Shown here piece after piece: positions 1 through 9,900 of a stretch of DNA of 64,000 bases. Made by a program: the position numbers and the translations under genes. Under the pieces are notes generated by a model. It saw nothing but the letters and a program-made list of their open reading frames with translations. It ran no database searches and was not told the DNA's origin. This DNA comes from Azorinus chamasolen (taxonomy: Eukaryota > Mollusca > Bivalvia > Cardiida > Solecurtidae), in the NCBI GenBank assembly GCA_963576725.1, contig OY755240.1:64320412-64384411 (forward strand), in the 5' to 3' direction. Numbering within the stretch: position 1 is the first letter of the stretch; every line of letters starts with the position of its first letter.

Positions 1-382
1 CAGAAAACCCAGAGACTTCCATTCAGGTTCATTAGAAATTGCTCTAATACAGAAATGTAGCTATTTTAAATAATTGCTTAGATCTAAGTTAAGTAAATTA
101 CTTTTTTATTGTTAAATCAGTAATTTTGTATTTAAATAACAAACATATGTATACTTATCACCTTCAGACCCAGATCTTGTTTATCATAAAAGCTAAGCCG
201 ACACTTGACAGTAAACGAATTGCATAAGTGTAGAATTTTCCACTGCCTTTAGGCTAGTCAAACCCCTAATCCAATTAACACTTGCCATGTTTTAACACAT
301 AACAACATAATGACAATAAGTGAAAGGTCACGTTCTGCTGCATACACATTTGTGTGTTAAAACAATAAATATGGCTGTCAGT

Positions 383-429
383 GTTTTCAGAAAATGAAAG
401 GTCACCGTTTTCAGAAAATGAAAGGTCAC
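383..429. repeat. 24-bp direct repeat, two units
   Basis: Units at 383-406 and 407-429 are identical apart from the last base. Each carries AAAGGTCA, which resembles a nuclear-receptor half-site (AGGTCA). Confidence 0.8.
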
Positions 430-476
430 GTTTGATGTCGCAGAATCATTTGATTTGGAACACACCCTTTTCTGCA

Positions 477-485
477 TATATATAA
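477..485 (+). promoter_or_regulatory. Possible TATA box
   Basis: TATATATAA lies 25-33 nt before the ATG at 510. Spacing would put a transcription start very close to the ATG, so this is suggestive only. Confidence 0.25.
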
Positions 486-509
486 CCTCTGTGTTTACAA
501 TTTTTGCAA

Positions 510-1053
510 ATGGCTGCCGAATTAAATACTGAGGATATTTACACGCATCAAATCATTGCAAAAAAGGTAAATAGAGGTCTCAATTAAACTCGTTTGTAAA
601 AGCTTGGGAAATCCCACGCATGATTAGTTGCTATTTGAAGGTAATTTTTATATATAAACACTTTGTCGTTTTAAATGCCCAACTTCCTGTAAAATGTTTT
701 AGGGAGACAGATGATGCAAAAAACGACCAAAGGTCCGTCCTTGAGAAAATTAACAAGGGGGGGGGGGGGGGGGGAATGGTCCGCCCAAGTCAAATAGGGG
801 AGCATATGTCAGGGGGCAAGTGTCCGCCCAAGCTAAAACCCCAGGGGCAAATGTCCGCCCATGCCCAGAAAAACTGTTTCTGCTGCGCACAGGCAATGAT
901 AACCGTTCCATCTCCAGCTCAGTAATATTTCAAATAGACCTTTATAATGTAATTCATTATCGTGTCTTTTTATGTAATATATACAGATAAAACATATTCA
1001 AAACTACTCATTATTGACTGTTGCAGGATGGCAAATATTTCAAAGCATCATAG
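510..1053 (+). CDS. Candidate two-exon small ORF (27 aa), unrecognised
   Basis: Exon 1 would be 510-566: ATG in a fair context, 19 codons starting M-A-A-E-L-N-T, ending exactly at a GTAAAT donor in phase 0. Exon 2 would be 1027-1053, after a TTGCAG acceptor, adding D-G-K-Y-F-K-A-S and then TAG. The intron holds an 18-G run. The open frame up to a donor and an in-phase acceptor are visible; that they are used is inference. No family is recognised, no clear polyadenylation signal follows, and a chance arrangement is quite possible. Confidence 0.2.
757..866. repeat. G18 run followed by G-rich imperfect repeats
   Basis: Eighteen consecutive G at 757-774, then about three imperfect copies of a motif containing TGTCCGCCCAAG preceded by GGGG. 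A short open frame crosses it but has no coding character. Confidence 0.7.
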
Positions 1054-1860
1054 GAGCTATTGCGGCTAAGTACCTATCCATCGGACAGACAGAATTTTCC
1101 GATTATTTTTCATATTTAAAGCCCCGAAATGAATTATAGCAGTCATCAATTCCTTCCGAGAAGTCTATGTCACTCACATTTGTGAACTGTGACGTCAGAC
1201 GATTCAAGGGAAGTAACCAAAACAAAATGAGAAATTACAAAAGGCAGCTGCCAAATTTTCATACATGAAATTAAAGGTAGTGTTTCCACACCAGTCAATT
1301 AGACTAAGCATGCGTCAAATCTATTTTTCGACTTTACCATTCTGCAGCATGAAAAACAAATTATATACAAATAATAATGTCTTACCTGAGAAACAGAAGA
1401 ACTCGATTAAAAATAACTCCAGGTTAAAATTCAAACGGTGTACTTTATTCTTTCAGCAATTCGCAGATAATAGACTGCTGAATTGCGAAAAACATGGAGT
1501 TTTATTCCTCTATTCCTCTGGCAGATTAGTAGAATTTTTATAAAGAGATCCAATCAGAACAATTGTTGCAAAAATTATCCATGAAATTAAAATATTGGAG
1601 GTGGGACCAAAGGGTCTAACGCATGCGCAAATGATAATTGCTCCAGTGGTATGAAAGTCCAGATTTGTTTTGACAGTAATTACCCTTAATGGTTTCTAAT
1701 CAGGAAAAGTGTCGATTGATAATAAAAACAAACAAAGAGTACCGCATGTCACAGATTCTTTGACTGCTTGGGTTATTACAAGCGACTGACAGGTAAACAA
1801 TTGAGCTAAGTCACTATTGTTGGCATATGCACAGGTTATTATTCTCCATTGTTTCCTAAT
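1054..1860. other. No gene seen
   Basis: AT-rich unique-looking DNA. A 92-codon open frame at 1265-1543 is low-complexity and matches nothing I recognise. Confidence 0.4.
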
Positions 1861-2041
1861 TGAATAAATCTACCGAAAAGGAGCAATTACTAGAGAAAAG
1901 GATAATTCTAGAATTGTGTAGTATTGAAACCATTGTGATAAATAGAGCATTTGCTCCATAGGATAATGATTTCAAAAAGTGACTTTTACAGAGGCGTAGA
2001 AAGGTGTATTTAAAAAAACTATTAATGGAGGAAAGGGTTAA
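1861..2041. mobile_element. H2 MITE, 5' end decayed
   Basis: The H2 body (CTACCGAAAAGGAGC, then AACCATTGTGATAAATAGAGC) leads to GAGGAAAGGGTTAA at the right end. The second hairpin arm is largely lost after CTCCATAGGA. Confidence 0.7.
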
Positions 2042-2359
2042 AGTCAAAAATTGTTTAATTATCTACTTGTGTGGCGGATTTTGGGGGTGGGTGGGTCAAT
2101 TTGGTAGTGTGGAGACTGTTGTTAATGGTGTAGGGGTATCTGGGGGTAGGAGCAATAGCCGACAATGTGGTAAACGCTTTATTTTTTAAGAAAGTGTAAT
2201 GATAGTTTGAACTTCAGAGACCACAAAATACTTAGATAGAGGAAATCGTCAATGTTACCAAAGTTCGACAATTCAAAAGCCACCGTTTCCTTAAAAATAT
2301 ATGTAAGGACAAAACGTTTGGATTCTGATGAGACGCCGATTAAGTGCATTTTCAAGATA

Positions 2360-2972
2360 ATTCTGCTGTTATATAACATTATTAAGTATGTTTGCAGCTA
2401 TAGTAATTGATATCCATTTAAAAATGAGCGTATTATAGCTTGAAAACATCCGGTAAATGTTACCCGGTAATGGCCGACCTACGTCGGATAGAGTCTGGTG
2501 AAGTATTATCTAGAAGCCCTATTAGTATAAGAATACCCTGAATTGTATCAGTAGACATTCTAAATACATTAATAAGTGATTTCATCATAAATTCAAAAGC
2601 AGTATGTTGGCCTAAACTTCCGTTTTCGTCTCCAGACTCTACGTACACCACCCTCCGAAATTTCGCCAGACTGCAGTCTGGAAAAAGCGAAATAATAATC
2701 TGTTATACAATACATATCAAGTGCATACTGCTTATATATTTATGATAAAATCACTTATTAATATCAGCAGAATGTTTTCTGATAAAATTAAGGGTATTCT
2801 AATACTAATAGGACTTCCAATACTTGACCAGACACTACCCTACTTACGTCGGCCATTACCGCGTCACCGGGGTAATATTTGCCGGGTGTTTTCAAGCTAT
2901 TATAGGCTATTTTGTTAAGGATATTACCTGTTACAGCTGCAAACATATTAAATAATGTTATTTATCAGCATT
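2360..2972. mobile_element. Foldback element with long inverted arms
   Basis: The left arm (about 2363-2610) pairs imperfectly with the right arm (about 2715-2970). Matched blocks include CATTATTAAGTATGTTTGCAG versus its complement near 2940, GCTTGAAAACATCCGG versus 2882-2900, and GGTAATGGCCGAC versus 2849-2864. The spacer near 2640-2710 includes CAGACTGCAGTCTG. No protein is encoded, so it is a non-autonomous foldback. Edges are approximate. Confidence 0.75.
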
Positions 2973-3011
2973 ATAATCATGACAATGTACCTAATCATCT
3001 TTAAAAGCCCC

Positions 3012-3049
3012 AGACTCTACCGGACTCTACCGGACTGTACCAGACTCTG
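3012..3049. repeat. 10-bp tandem repeat, about 3.7 units
   Basis: Units of GACTCTACCG, the third changed to GACTGTACCA. Short local slippage repeat. Confidence 0.8.
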
Positions 3050-3119
3050 TTTAGTATCACCGCTCATATGGAGTCAAACTGATTGAAAGGTAATCCAAGA
3101 ATCGCCCTTTACAGCATGG

Positions 3120-3313
3120 CATATACATGTACGTGGCTTTCCGGCCTTTGCAAACAGAGTAGACCAAGACCAGAATGCACCAAATCAGACTGCACTTAAT
3201 GTAGCCGTATGGCCAGGGTCTGCTCTGTTTGCTGATGAAATTTGACTCTGCAGTGTCTACTAATACCAAAAGTTCATAATTCGTGAAGTCATCATTTCTT
3301 ACAAGGAAAGGGT
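3120..3313. mobile_element. H1a MITE, decayed core
   Basis: Flank GCCTTTGCAAACAGAGTAGACC and GGGTCTGCTCTGTTTGCTGATG are present, but the central palindrome is broken. The right end reads AAGGAAAGGGTTTAA. Confidence 0.6.
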
Positions 3314-3443
3314 TTAAAGCCGTGATTGATATACGGTATACATGTACACTGTTTGCAAACGTGCGGTGGCTGGCTCTCACTTATTGAATATTCATTGAGG
3401 AAATAATTGCATCATGAATATTAATGTTTATTAATGCTGATGT

Positions 3444-3651
3444 TTAACCCTTTCGCTGCCAAACACTGACGTCTGCTTGTCTTCTGCTACAAATTTTCAT
3501 TATTTTGATTTTCTTCATTTTTGTTTCAAAAACAGTAACAGTAACAAACAGTTTGGATCCTGATGAGACGCCGAGTTACTCGGCGTCTCATCTGGATCCA
3601 AACTGTTTGCATATGTAATCACAGATCCGGCATTGGCAGCGAAAGGGTTAA
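3444..3651. mobile_element. H3 MITE, complete
   Basis: TTAACCCTTTCGCTGCCA at the left, GGCAGCGAAAGGGTTAA at the right. A perfect central hairpin runs from AAACAGTTTGGATCC to its complement with CCGAGTTACTCGG in the middle. One of the two best H3 copies; compare 32075-32289. Confidence 0.9.
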
Positions 3652-3714
3652 TAGTATATGAACACATGGTGCTTTTTGTTGATGGCAGAACATGTAGAAT
3701 CAGATACAGCAGAA

Positions 3715-3891
3715 TATGTCCTAAGCGACCATTCATTTATTGAAGGGCGAAAGTAATGCAGAAAGCTCCTATAGGATCTTTCTGCATTACTTATGGCCTG
3801 CATTAAGCTACCTCCTGCCTTACATACCCATAAGTCTACCTCTTTTTGATGGTGACTTAATACAGGTTGAGTCGTTCTACTGTAGCCCTTT
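3715..3891. mobile_element. P2 MITE
   Basis: Contains GCAGAAAGCTCCTATAGGA and GCCTGCATTAAGCTACC, ending GTTCTACTGTA. The left terminus is degraded. Confidence 0.7.
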
Positions 3892-3980
3892 GTCAACGTA
3901 TAAAATCCTGCATTCGCCAAATGATCTTGGTCGACTCTGTTTACAAATGCGCTAAAATGCGCCTCTATCCGATAAAAGGG

Positions 3981-4090
3981 TTAACCCTTTACTCCATAGA
4001 TACGCTTTTTTACGCCTTTGCAAACAGAGTAGACCAAGATCAGACGGTTCCTGTAGGAGCCAGCTGATCTGGGTCTGCTGATTGCATATG
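3981..4090. mobile_element. H1a MITE, 3' half missing
   Basis: Starts TTAACCCTTTACTCCATAGA and keeps the hairpin CAGACGGTTCC/GGAGCC. It abuts a reversed H1 remnant (3930-3984), sharing the same TTAA. Confidence 0.7.
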
Positions 4091-4129
4091 GAATTTTAAT
4101 ACCTCTGACTAGTTTTTACAAATACCAAA

Positions 4130-4248
4130 AATATAGCTTAATGCAGGACATAATGCACTAGGAGCTTTTTGCATTACTTTTGTCCTGCATTAAGCAACAA
4201 CCTGTTTGTGTTTATTCATAAGTGGTCGCATTAGAGGAGTTCTATTGA
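4130..4248. mobile_element. P2 MITE, internal deletion
   Basis: TAGCTTAATGCAGGAC to GTCCTGCATTAAGCAAC arms with a shortened core, ending in the GTGGTCGCATTAGAGG motif. The next about 75 bp holds another P1 arm fragment. Confidence 0.65.
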
Positions 4249-4505
4249 GCTTCGCACTAGGCAGGTGGCTGCTAAATGCAGGGTTTAGGTGAAAATCCAT
4301 GCATTAAGCTGCTACGCGTCTTAACTCTTCGCTTGCTATTCACGTCAATATACCTACCTGTAAATAGTGAAGACCCAGATGAGACAGCTCCTGCAGGAGC
4401 TGTCTCATCAGGGTCTGCACTATTTACAAGTTGATTGTGCAACCAGTGCACTCCACAGCAGTGATTGCACAGCGATACACATGTACACGGTGAAGATATT
4501 ATTAG

Positions 4506-4646
4506 TTATACAGATCATTGGCGGGGTATCTAACTTTTTGTTTCCTGCTGAGAAAAATCATGTTGCCCGAGCCGTTAGGCGAGGGCTACATGTATTTTCC
4601 TCAGCAGGAAATAAAAAGTCAGATATCCCGCCTATGATCTGTATAA
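4506..4646. repeat. 141-bp imperfect palindrome
   Basis: TTATACAGATCAT at the left mirrors ATGATCTGTATAA at the right. TTTCCTGCTGAG mirrors CTCAGCAGGAAA near the centre. Lies at the left edge of the DNA splitting the H4 element. Confidence 0.8.
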
Positions 4647-5479
4647 CGATTTTATTATACTGCAAAGTTTAATATTTGTAGCAGTTAATTAGCGTTGTTA
4701 ATGTAGGCGTCGTTTTGCTTCCCCTCAGGGGCCTCTTACTGTAAGGTAAGGGCTTTTATATATCACTCTGCAACCCTAGTTCATCGTGTATAATAACCAG
4801 TTCATTATATTTGTGGATAGAAAGGGATCTTCCAAGTGCATTAGTTTATCAAGGGATTGAAAGAATCAGACGTTAGTAAAACTTTCAGCAGATCAGCGGT
4901 TTTAAAGCAGACACTATTTAACTTAATTGAGGGAATTTTGGCGCAATTCCGACGTCATTTGAATGACGTCAAAATGACGGTTTTATAATATTCAAACAAT
5001 GGGCGTTGGAAGGAGCGGCTATACTGCAATTTACAGGTACGTGTACTGTGCATGTACATAAATAAAATCTGAATCGAATTGGGTGTGGATTATCTTTGTA
5101 AAAGCGGGGTTTGGGGGCTAATCGGTACGTGCAAAGCACTTTGACAACATATGCAGCATCAAAGCAGAATAAGACCTTCGCCACATATAGGGTTCATTTA
5201 CATTGTTATACAACAACTATAACAAAAATGTTTCTAAATGGATAACTTTTTTCCGCCCCAAACTCTTGTTATTTCGTTTGAGAGCGGTTGTATGAATCGA
5301 ATCGACGAAGTGAAGTTGGTCGGCCGTTTTTATTTTGTTATATCAAGGAAGCGAGGTCCTCGGCGGGGGAAATTCCATTGTTGCTCATGACTCCGTATAT
5401 ACAACAGAATTTAGAGGGATACACGGCTTTTATACATGGCTAACTGACCAATCAAAATCGAGGATTTTACTTTGCGTTA
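4647..5479. other. No gene seen; inserted DNA inside H4
   Basis: No hairpin family or coding exon recognised. Contains the small palindrome GACGTCATTTGAATGACGTC near 4952. Confidence 0.4.
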
Positions 5480-5569
5480 TAATAAATGTAATTATACAAC
5501 AGGGCATGGGTAAAGAAGGAGAAATGTATTTTAAAGTTCAGCAAGCGATGGGTTAAAGACGATAATGAT

Positions 5570-5655
5570 ACTTGGGTTTTAGTGTTCGAACTATCGGTCT
5601 TTCACTGTACTTGTAAATATCCGCCAGGGGGGCGCTTAGCAGAACCAGTGTCAGT
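5570..5655. repeat. Dispersed repeat, also at 36400-36483 inverted
   Basis: Shares GTACTTGTAAATATCCGCCA and the neighbouring GTTCGAAC block with the opposite strand near 36440. Family unknown. Confidence 0.6.
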
Positions 5656-5702
5656 ATCTACAGCAAAGGGCTCGGTTCTAAAAGTGTACAATAGAACTTT
5701 GT

Positions 5703-5888
5703 CTAGCGGTCCTTCATTTATTTAACAGAGTTGTTATTAAAAAGCGTTTGCTTAATGTAGGGCAAAAGTGATGCAGAAAGTTTCACTATGAGCTTTTTGC
5801 ATTACCTTTGACCTGCATTAAGCTACCACCTGCCTTACAGACCCATAGTTCGAACTCTTTTGATGTTCGTTTAATACAGGTTCTACTG
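5703..5888. mobile_element. P2 MITE
   Basis: Arms GCAGAAAG and CTTTTTGCATTACCTTTG with CCTGCATTAAGCTACCACC; right end GGTTCTACTG. Confidence 0.7.
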
Positions 5889-5927
5889 CATATAATTTTT
5901 CCGAATTCGGCGGTTCGTACTCTATTC

Positions 5928-6116
5928 TCACCTGGGTCCATGCTTATAAAGCTTTTAGTTGAGTCTGAGATCGTTCTCAAGCTTTTGATTGGTCAGATTT
6001 GAGCCTTTGGCTCAAATCTGACCAATCAAAAGCTTGAGAACTCAAATCTGACCAATCAAAAGCCTGAGAACGAAACTCAGACTCAACTAAAAGCTTTATA
6101 AGCATGGACCCAGAAC
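5928..6116. mobile_element. N family hairpin with duplicated arm
   Basis: Ends TGGGTCCATGCTTATAAAGC and its complement. The core ATTGGTCAGATTTGAGCC folds on itself. The right arm segment CTCAAATCTGACCAATCAAA is present twice in tandem. Both arms contain CCAAT/ATTGG. Confidence 0.85.
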
Positions 6117-6283
6117 AGATAAATGTGCGTACTCGGATACTATAAAATCGTCATTTCTCCAAACCCCCTGGTGTGATAACTAGTATTGTCTCGAAGAGAC
6201 CATTCTAAAGTGTGGTCACAACATAAGGTTTGGTGGAGTTATTTTTTGAAAATGTTTTAATTTAGGCCTTTATCTGAACCCCA
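6115..6283. mobile_element. Q family element
   Basis: Starts ACAGATAAATGTGCGTAC and has TTGTCTCGAAGAGACC at the centre, followed by TAAAGTGTGGTCACAACATA. It directly abuts the N element. Confidence 0.75.
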
Positions 6284-6393
6284 GCCTTGTATCTAGCGGT
6301 TTACTATTATCCTACCAATTTGAACTGAGACTCATGTATATTCCGTGTATTATCGTCGGTTTTCCGAAGGTATAAGAATGCGCTATAAGAATA

Positions 6394-6595
6394 CAGTAAC
6401 CCCCCTCTAATGCGATCAGCAAAAAGGGACATAATTCACAGTGGCAAAGACAGGTGGTAGCTTAATACAGGACGAAAGTTATGCAGAAAGCTCCTACAGG
6501 AGCTTTCTGCATAACTTGTCCTGCATTAAGCAACCACCTGCTTATAAAGACAGCCATGGCTATTCATTAAGTGGTCGCGTTAGAGGTTTTTACTG
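6394..6595. mobile_element. P2 MITE, complete, TA-flanked
   Basis: CAGTAACCCCCCTCTAATGC to GTTTTTACTG with TA on each side; perfect core GCAGAAAGCTCCTACAGGAG. Lies about 190 bp past the polyadenylation signal of copy A. Confidence 0.85.
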
Positions 6596-6780
6596 TACAA
6601 TCCACGAGGAACATGATTATTACCGGCTTTTGGTTTGCTGTTTTTTGTCACAGAGTATTACGAACAACCCCGATAAACATGCCGAAATGTAATCGAGTCT
6701 CCGGTCAAATTGGGAGGATAATATCTGATTGCATAAAGGGGTTTGTGCATAACAAACTAAAGAAAATTGTTTCTAAAGTC

Positions 6781-6786
6781 TTTAAT
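6781..6786 (-). terminator. Polyadenylation signal of copy A (ATTAAA)
   Basis: On the minus strand GTTATTAAAGAC lies about 125 nt past the TAG of copy A. The same motif sits at the equivalent place in copies B and C. Confidence 0.7.
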
Positions 6787-6909
6787 AACTCTCCTTCAGA
6801 TCAGATCATTTTCTAACAATTGTATGTATCATTCTGGATTATTAATCTAGCGAGATGGATTATCATTTTCTAGGTTGTGTCCAATCTGTCGTCCGAGTCT
6901 GCACAGTGT

Positions 6910-6956
6910 CTATAAGCCCGTTCCTATGATCTGGTCTACACCACTACCGTTGTTCT
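6910..6956 (-). CDS. Copy A exon 8
   Basis: 47 nt, acceptor TTTCAG. Encodes E-N-N-G-S-G-V-D-Q-I-I-G-T-G-L and TAG. The 3' UTR just after it (CACTGTGCAGACTCGG) is shared with B and C. Confidence 0.85.
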
Positions 6957-9900
6957 CTGAAACGAAAAGACATTATTAAACTCTTTCCACGCTACTAATT
7001 TACTAAAGGTTTTCATCAATTATGAGTTTTATCCTCCGCATATACAGTAAAACCCCTCTAAACCGAATTCTAGTAGAGAATAATTTAGATAATTTTAGGC
7101 AGGTGGCTGCTTAATGCAGGGTGAAAGTCATGCAGAAAGCTCCTAGAGGAGCTTTCTGTGTGACTTTCACCCTGCATTAAGCCGCTACCTGTCTCCAAGA
7201 TATATATTTATACTAAATTTAACGTCCGATTTAGATGGTTTTACTGTATACTGTATTGACGATGAACACTTAGGATCCTGATGGTACGTCCAAATGTTTT
7301 GGTTTCTCATCTGGATCCCAATTGTTTGCCCACAGGTAATGCCCATTTCGAAGCCAGAATGAAAATCGTTTAACAGACGAAGCAAAGTTCGATGCTTTTT
7401 TGTAAACCAATCTGGTTCCGCACTTCAACCGTTTAAATAACCCTTTACCCCATGAATATTCATGAAAGAAATAATTACAGTAAAACCCCGCTAATGCGAC
7501 CACCAAAAATGAGCATAATTCTGGATGAGAGAGACAGGTGGTAGCTTAATGCAGGAAGAAAGTTATGCAGAATGCTCCTATAGGAGCTTTCTGCATAACT
7601 TTCTTCCTGTATTAAGCAACCACCTGCTTTAAACGACACCAGTGGCTGTTTAATAAGTGGTCGCATTAGCGGGGTTATACTGTACATGAATATTAGATTA
7701 TAGGAATCGTCTGATCAGGGTCTGCTCTGTTTGCTTATGATGCAGTATAGATAGGATTCTACATTTTCTGCCATGGCCAATAATTTACGTGTCCATATGC
7801 TATTATAATTTAATTATTCATGTTGTTATTTTTTTCATGAATATACATAGAGTAAAGAGTTAATTGTTCAAATAAAGTAATAAAGTAAATACATGTACAT
7901 AGGCCAAAAAGCAGAGCCTCGTCAGATGACTACTACATGTGTTTGCAAATACATGTAGGTAAAACGTAGTCTCAGTAAAGGGTTAACCATTCCCTTGCTG
8001 GATTTTAAAAGGCATTTCTCCCTCTTTATACATGCCAACTGGACCGTCATACAGATATTAACATTATCATTCAAGCCGTTTGATGCTGTGCTTATTTTGA
8101 AACAAAGTGGAAAATATAATTTATTTAGCCTTTCCTCAAACGCCTTTTCATGCATTTGCAAACAAACCCAGTCCAGACTGATCCTGTAGGACTTTTGATG
8201 GAATGGAATGGAATTCGACTAGATCCGTTTCTTAGTTTCTAAAATGGCTAGAATGTTCCACTTTCAAAAGTTCATTTGGAAGTAACAGAACAGGGAAATG
8301 GTTGAAGCAGACAATATATGGCACCGGAACATTTCATCCAAAGAAAACAAGAAATAATTTTATCGAAAACTACTTACCTGGGTAATATCCTAGTTGCCGA
8401 AATAGCTGTTGTATAAATGGAAGCTCTGTGGGTCCTGTAACATTGAAATACATACGTGTTCAACATTCCACGTTTGACAAACGTTTAATATATGACAAAC
8501 ATTTACATATACATGTAAGACGACACTGTTGATAGTGTTAACATATTTTTTTGCACGTTTCACATTCGTTGATGTATAATATAGTAAATCCCTCTAAACC
8601 GGAGGTTCGATTTAACATAAAACTCAGTCTTATAGACAGTTGGTAGCTCAATGCAGGGTCGAAGTCATGCAGAACTTCTCAAAGCTAGGCATTATTTCGG
8701 TCTGGTTTTTTGTTGTGTTTGTGATGTCGGTGTAGCTTAGCTAACTTGTTAGACTTTTGTCGGCCTGCTATCTGACCGGATTCGTGCTGCACAATGTTCA
8801 CGTGCGAAACAAGATGTGGTTTTGACCGAGTTTAAAAGATAGCACACAGTACAAATTGTACACACGTGTTGTGTGATGAAAACCTGATAGACTGGTGACC
8901 AAATAAATGCATATAGTGTTTTAATTAAAAAGTTAATTAAATTTATGTAGCGTCAGGTTTCTTTTTTGGTTCAGTATAAATAGAAATTGAGGGAAAATTG
9001 CCATATTAATCCTTTCGGCACCTTTCTAATTGTCTGCAATCCAAATTTTAAATCATTCGGTACAATAAGGAAATGATATAAATAAATTCAAATTTCAAAA
9101 TGATTAAGCACATATATAGAAATAGAGAATGAGAAAAAAGGGAAGTCCCTGATCAGACGCCGCCTTGAAAAGGCGGCGTCTGTTCTGGGACTGCACTATT
9201 TGTCGCGGTGCATTTATGCGACTTCGGCGGTGAAAGGGTTAATCCGATTTGTAACATAAGCAAACAATAGACCCTGATCAGAATGCTTACTGAGCACGTC
9301 TGATCTGGGTATTCTGTTTGTAAAGACGGGAAGATGCGAGCTTATTAAGTATAGAGTTAAGGGTAACGTGTGCACGTGTTGCATTTTTCCAATTAGATCT
9401 AAAGTCTTGACTGTCGAAACGGATAAAGATAACAAAACGTGTGTATTCAAGCACTGACATCGTCCTTTCTCCACCATACCCTATGTTGTGACCACTCTTT
9501 AGAATCATCTCTTCGAGAGTGGTCACAATATAGGGTTCTTGAAAATATTTTAATTTACGCATCTTATCTGGACCTCTGCACGACGCTCAAATTAAGATTA
9601 AGATCAGGATAAAAACTGAAAAGCCAATTTAAATTTGGATTGTTTTTAAAAAATTGGACCGTGCTTTTAAATTCACATGCTTTAATGTACGCACCGTTGC
9701 TATAGGGGTCAGAGTGCATGTTATCAGAAAATCTAGTTTTTAAACCAAATGTTGTGAAAAATGCTCCTATATAGGAGCAAATGCTCTATTACAAGGCTTT
9801 CAAAAGGTTACTTTTACAGGTGTCAAAGGCGTCAATATGAGGGACTAGGTTAAAGCTTACATGACAAGACGGAACGTTTATCAAAGTCTATCCCATTTAA

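Larger units (their letters stand above)
1..509. other. No gene seen; AT-rich left edge
   Basis: No recognisable coding exon or hairpin element. It contains three GAAAGGTCAC motifs (322-331, 396-405, 420-429), the last two inside a short direct repeat, upstream of a possible TATA box. Confidence 0.5.
4321..5556. mobile_element. H4 MITE interrupted by about 0.97 kb of other DNA
   Basis: The left part (4321-4503, TTAACTCTTCGCTTGCT, GAGACAGCTCCTGCAGGAGC core) stops inside the motif GTGAAGATAT. The missing right part resumes at about 5480 and runs to GCGATGGGTTAA at 5556. Compare intact reversed copies at 36947 and 40809. The intervening DNA begins with a large hairpin and includes DNA with no recognised content. 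Confidence 0.75.

Noticed and set aside
1265..1543. 92-codon open frame
   Set aside because: No recognisable protein, AT-driven composition, no promoter or splice context.
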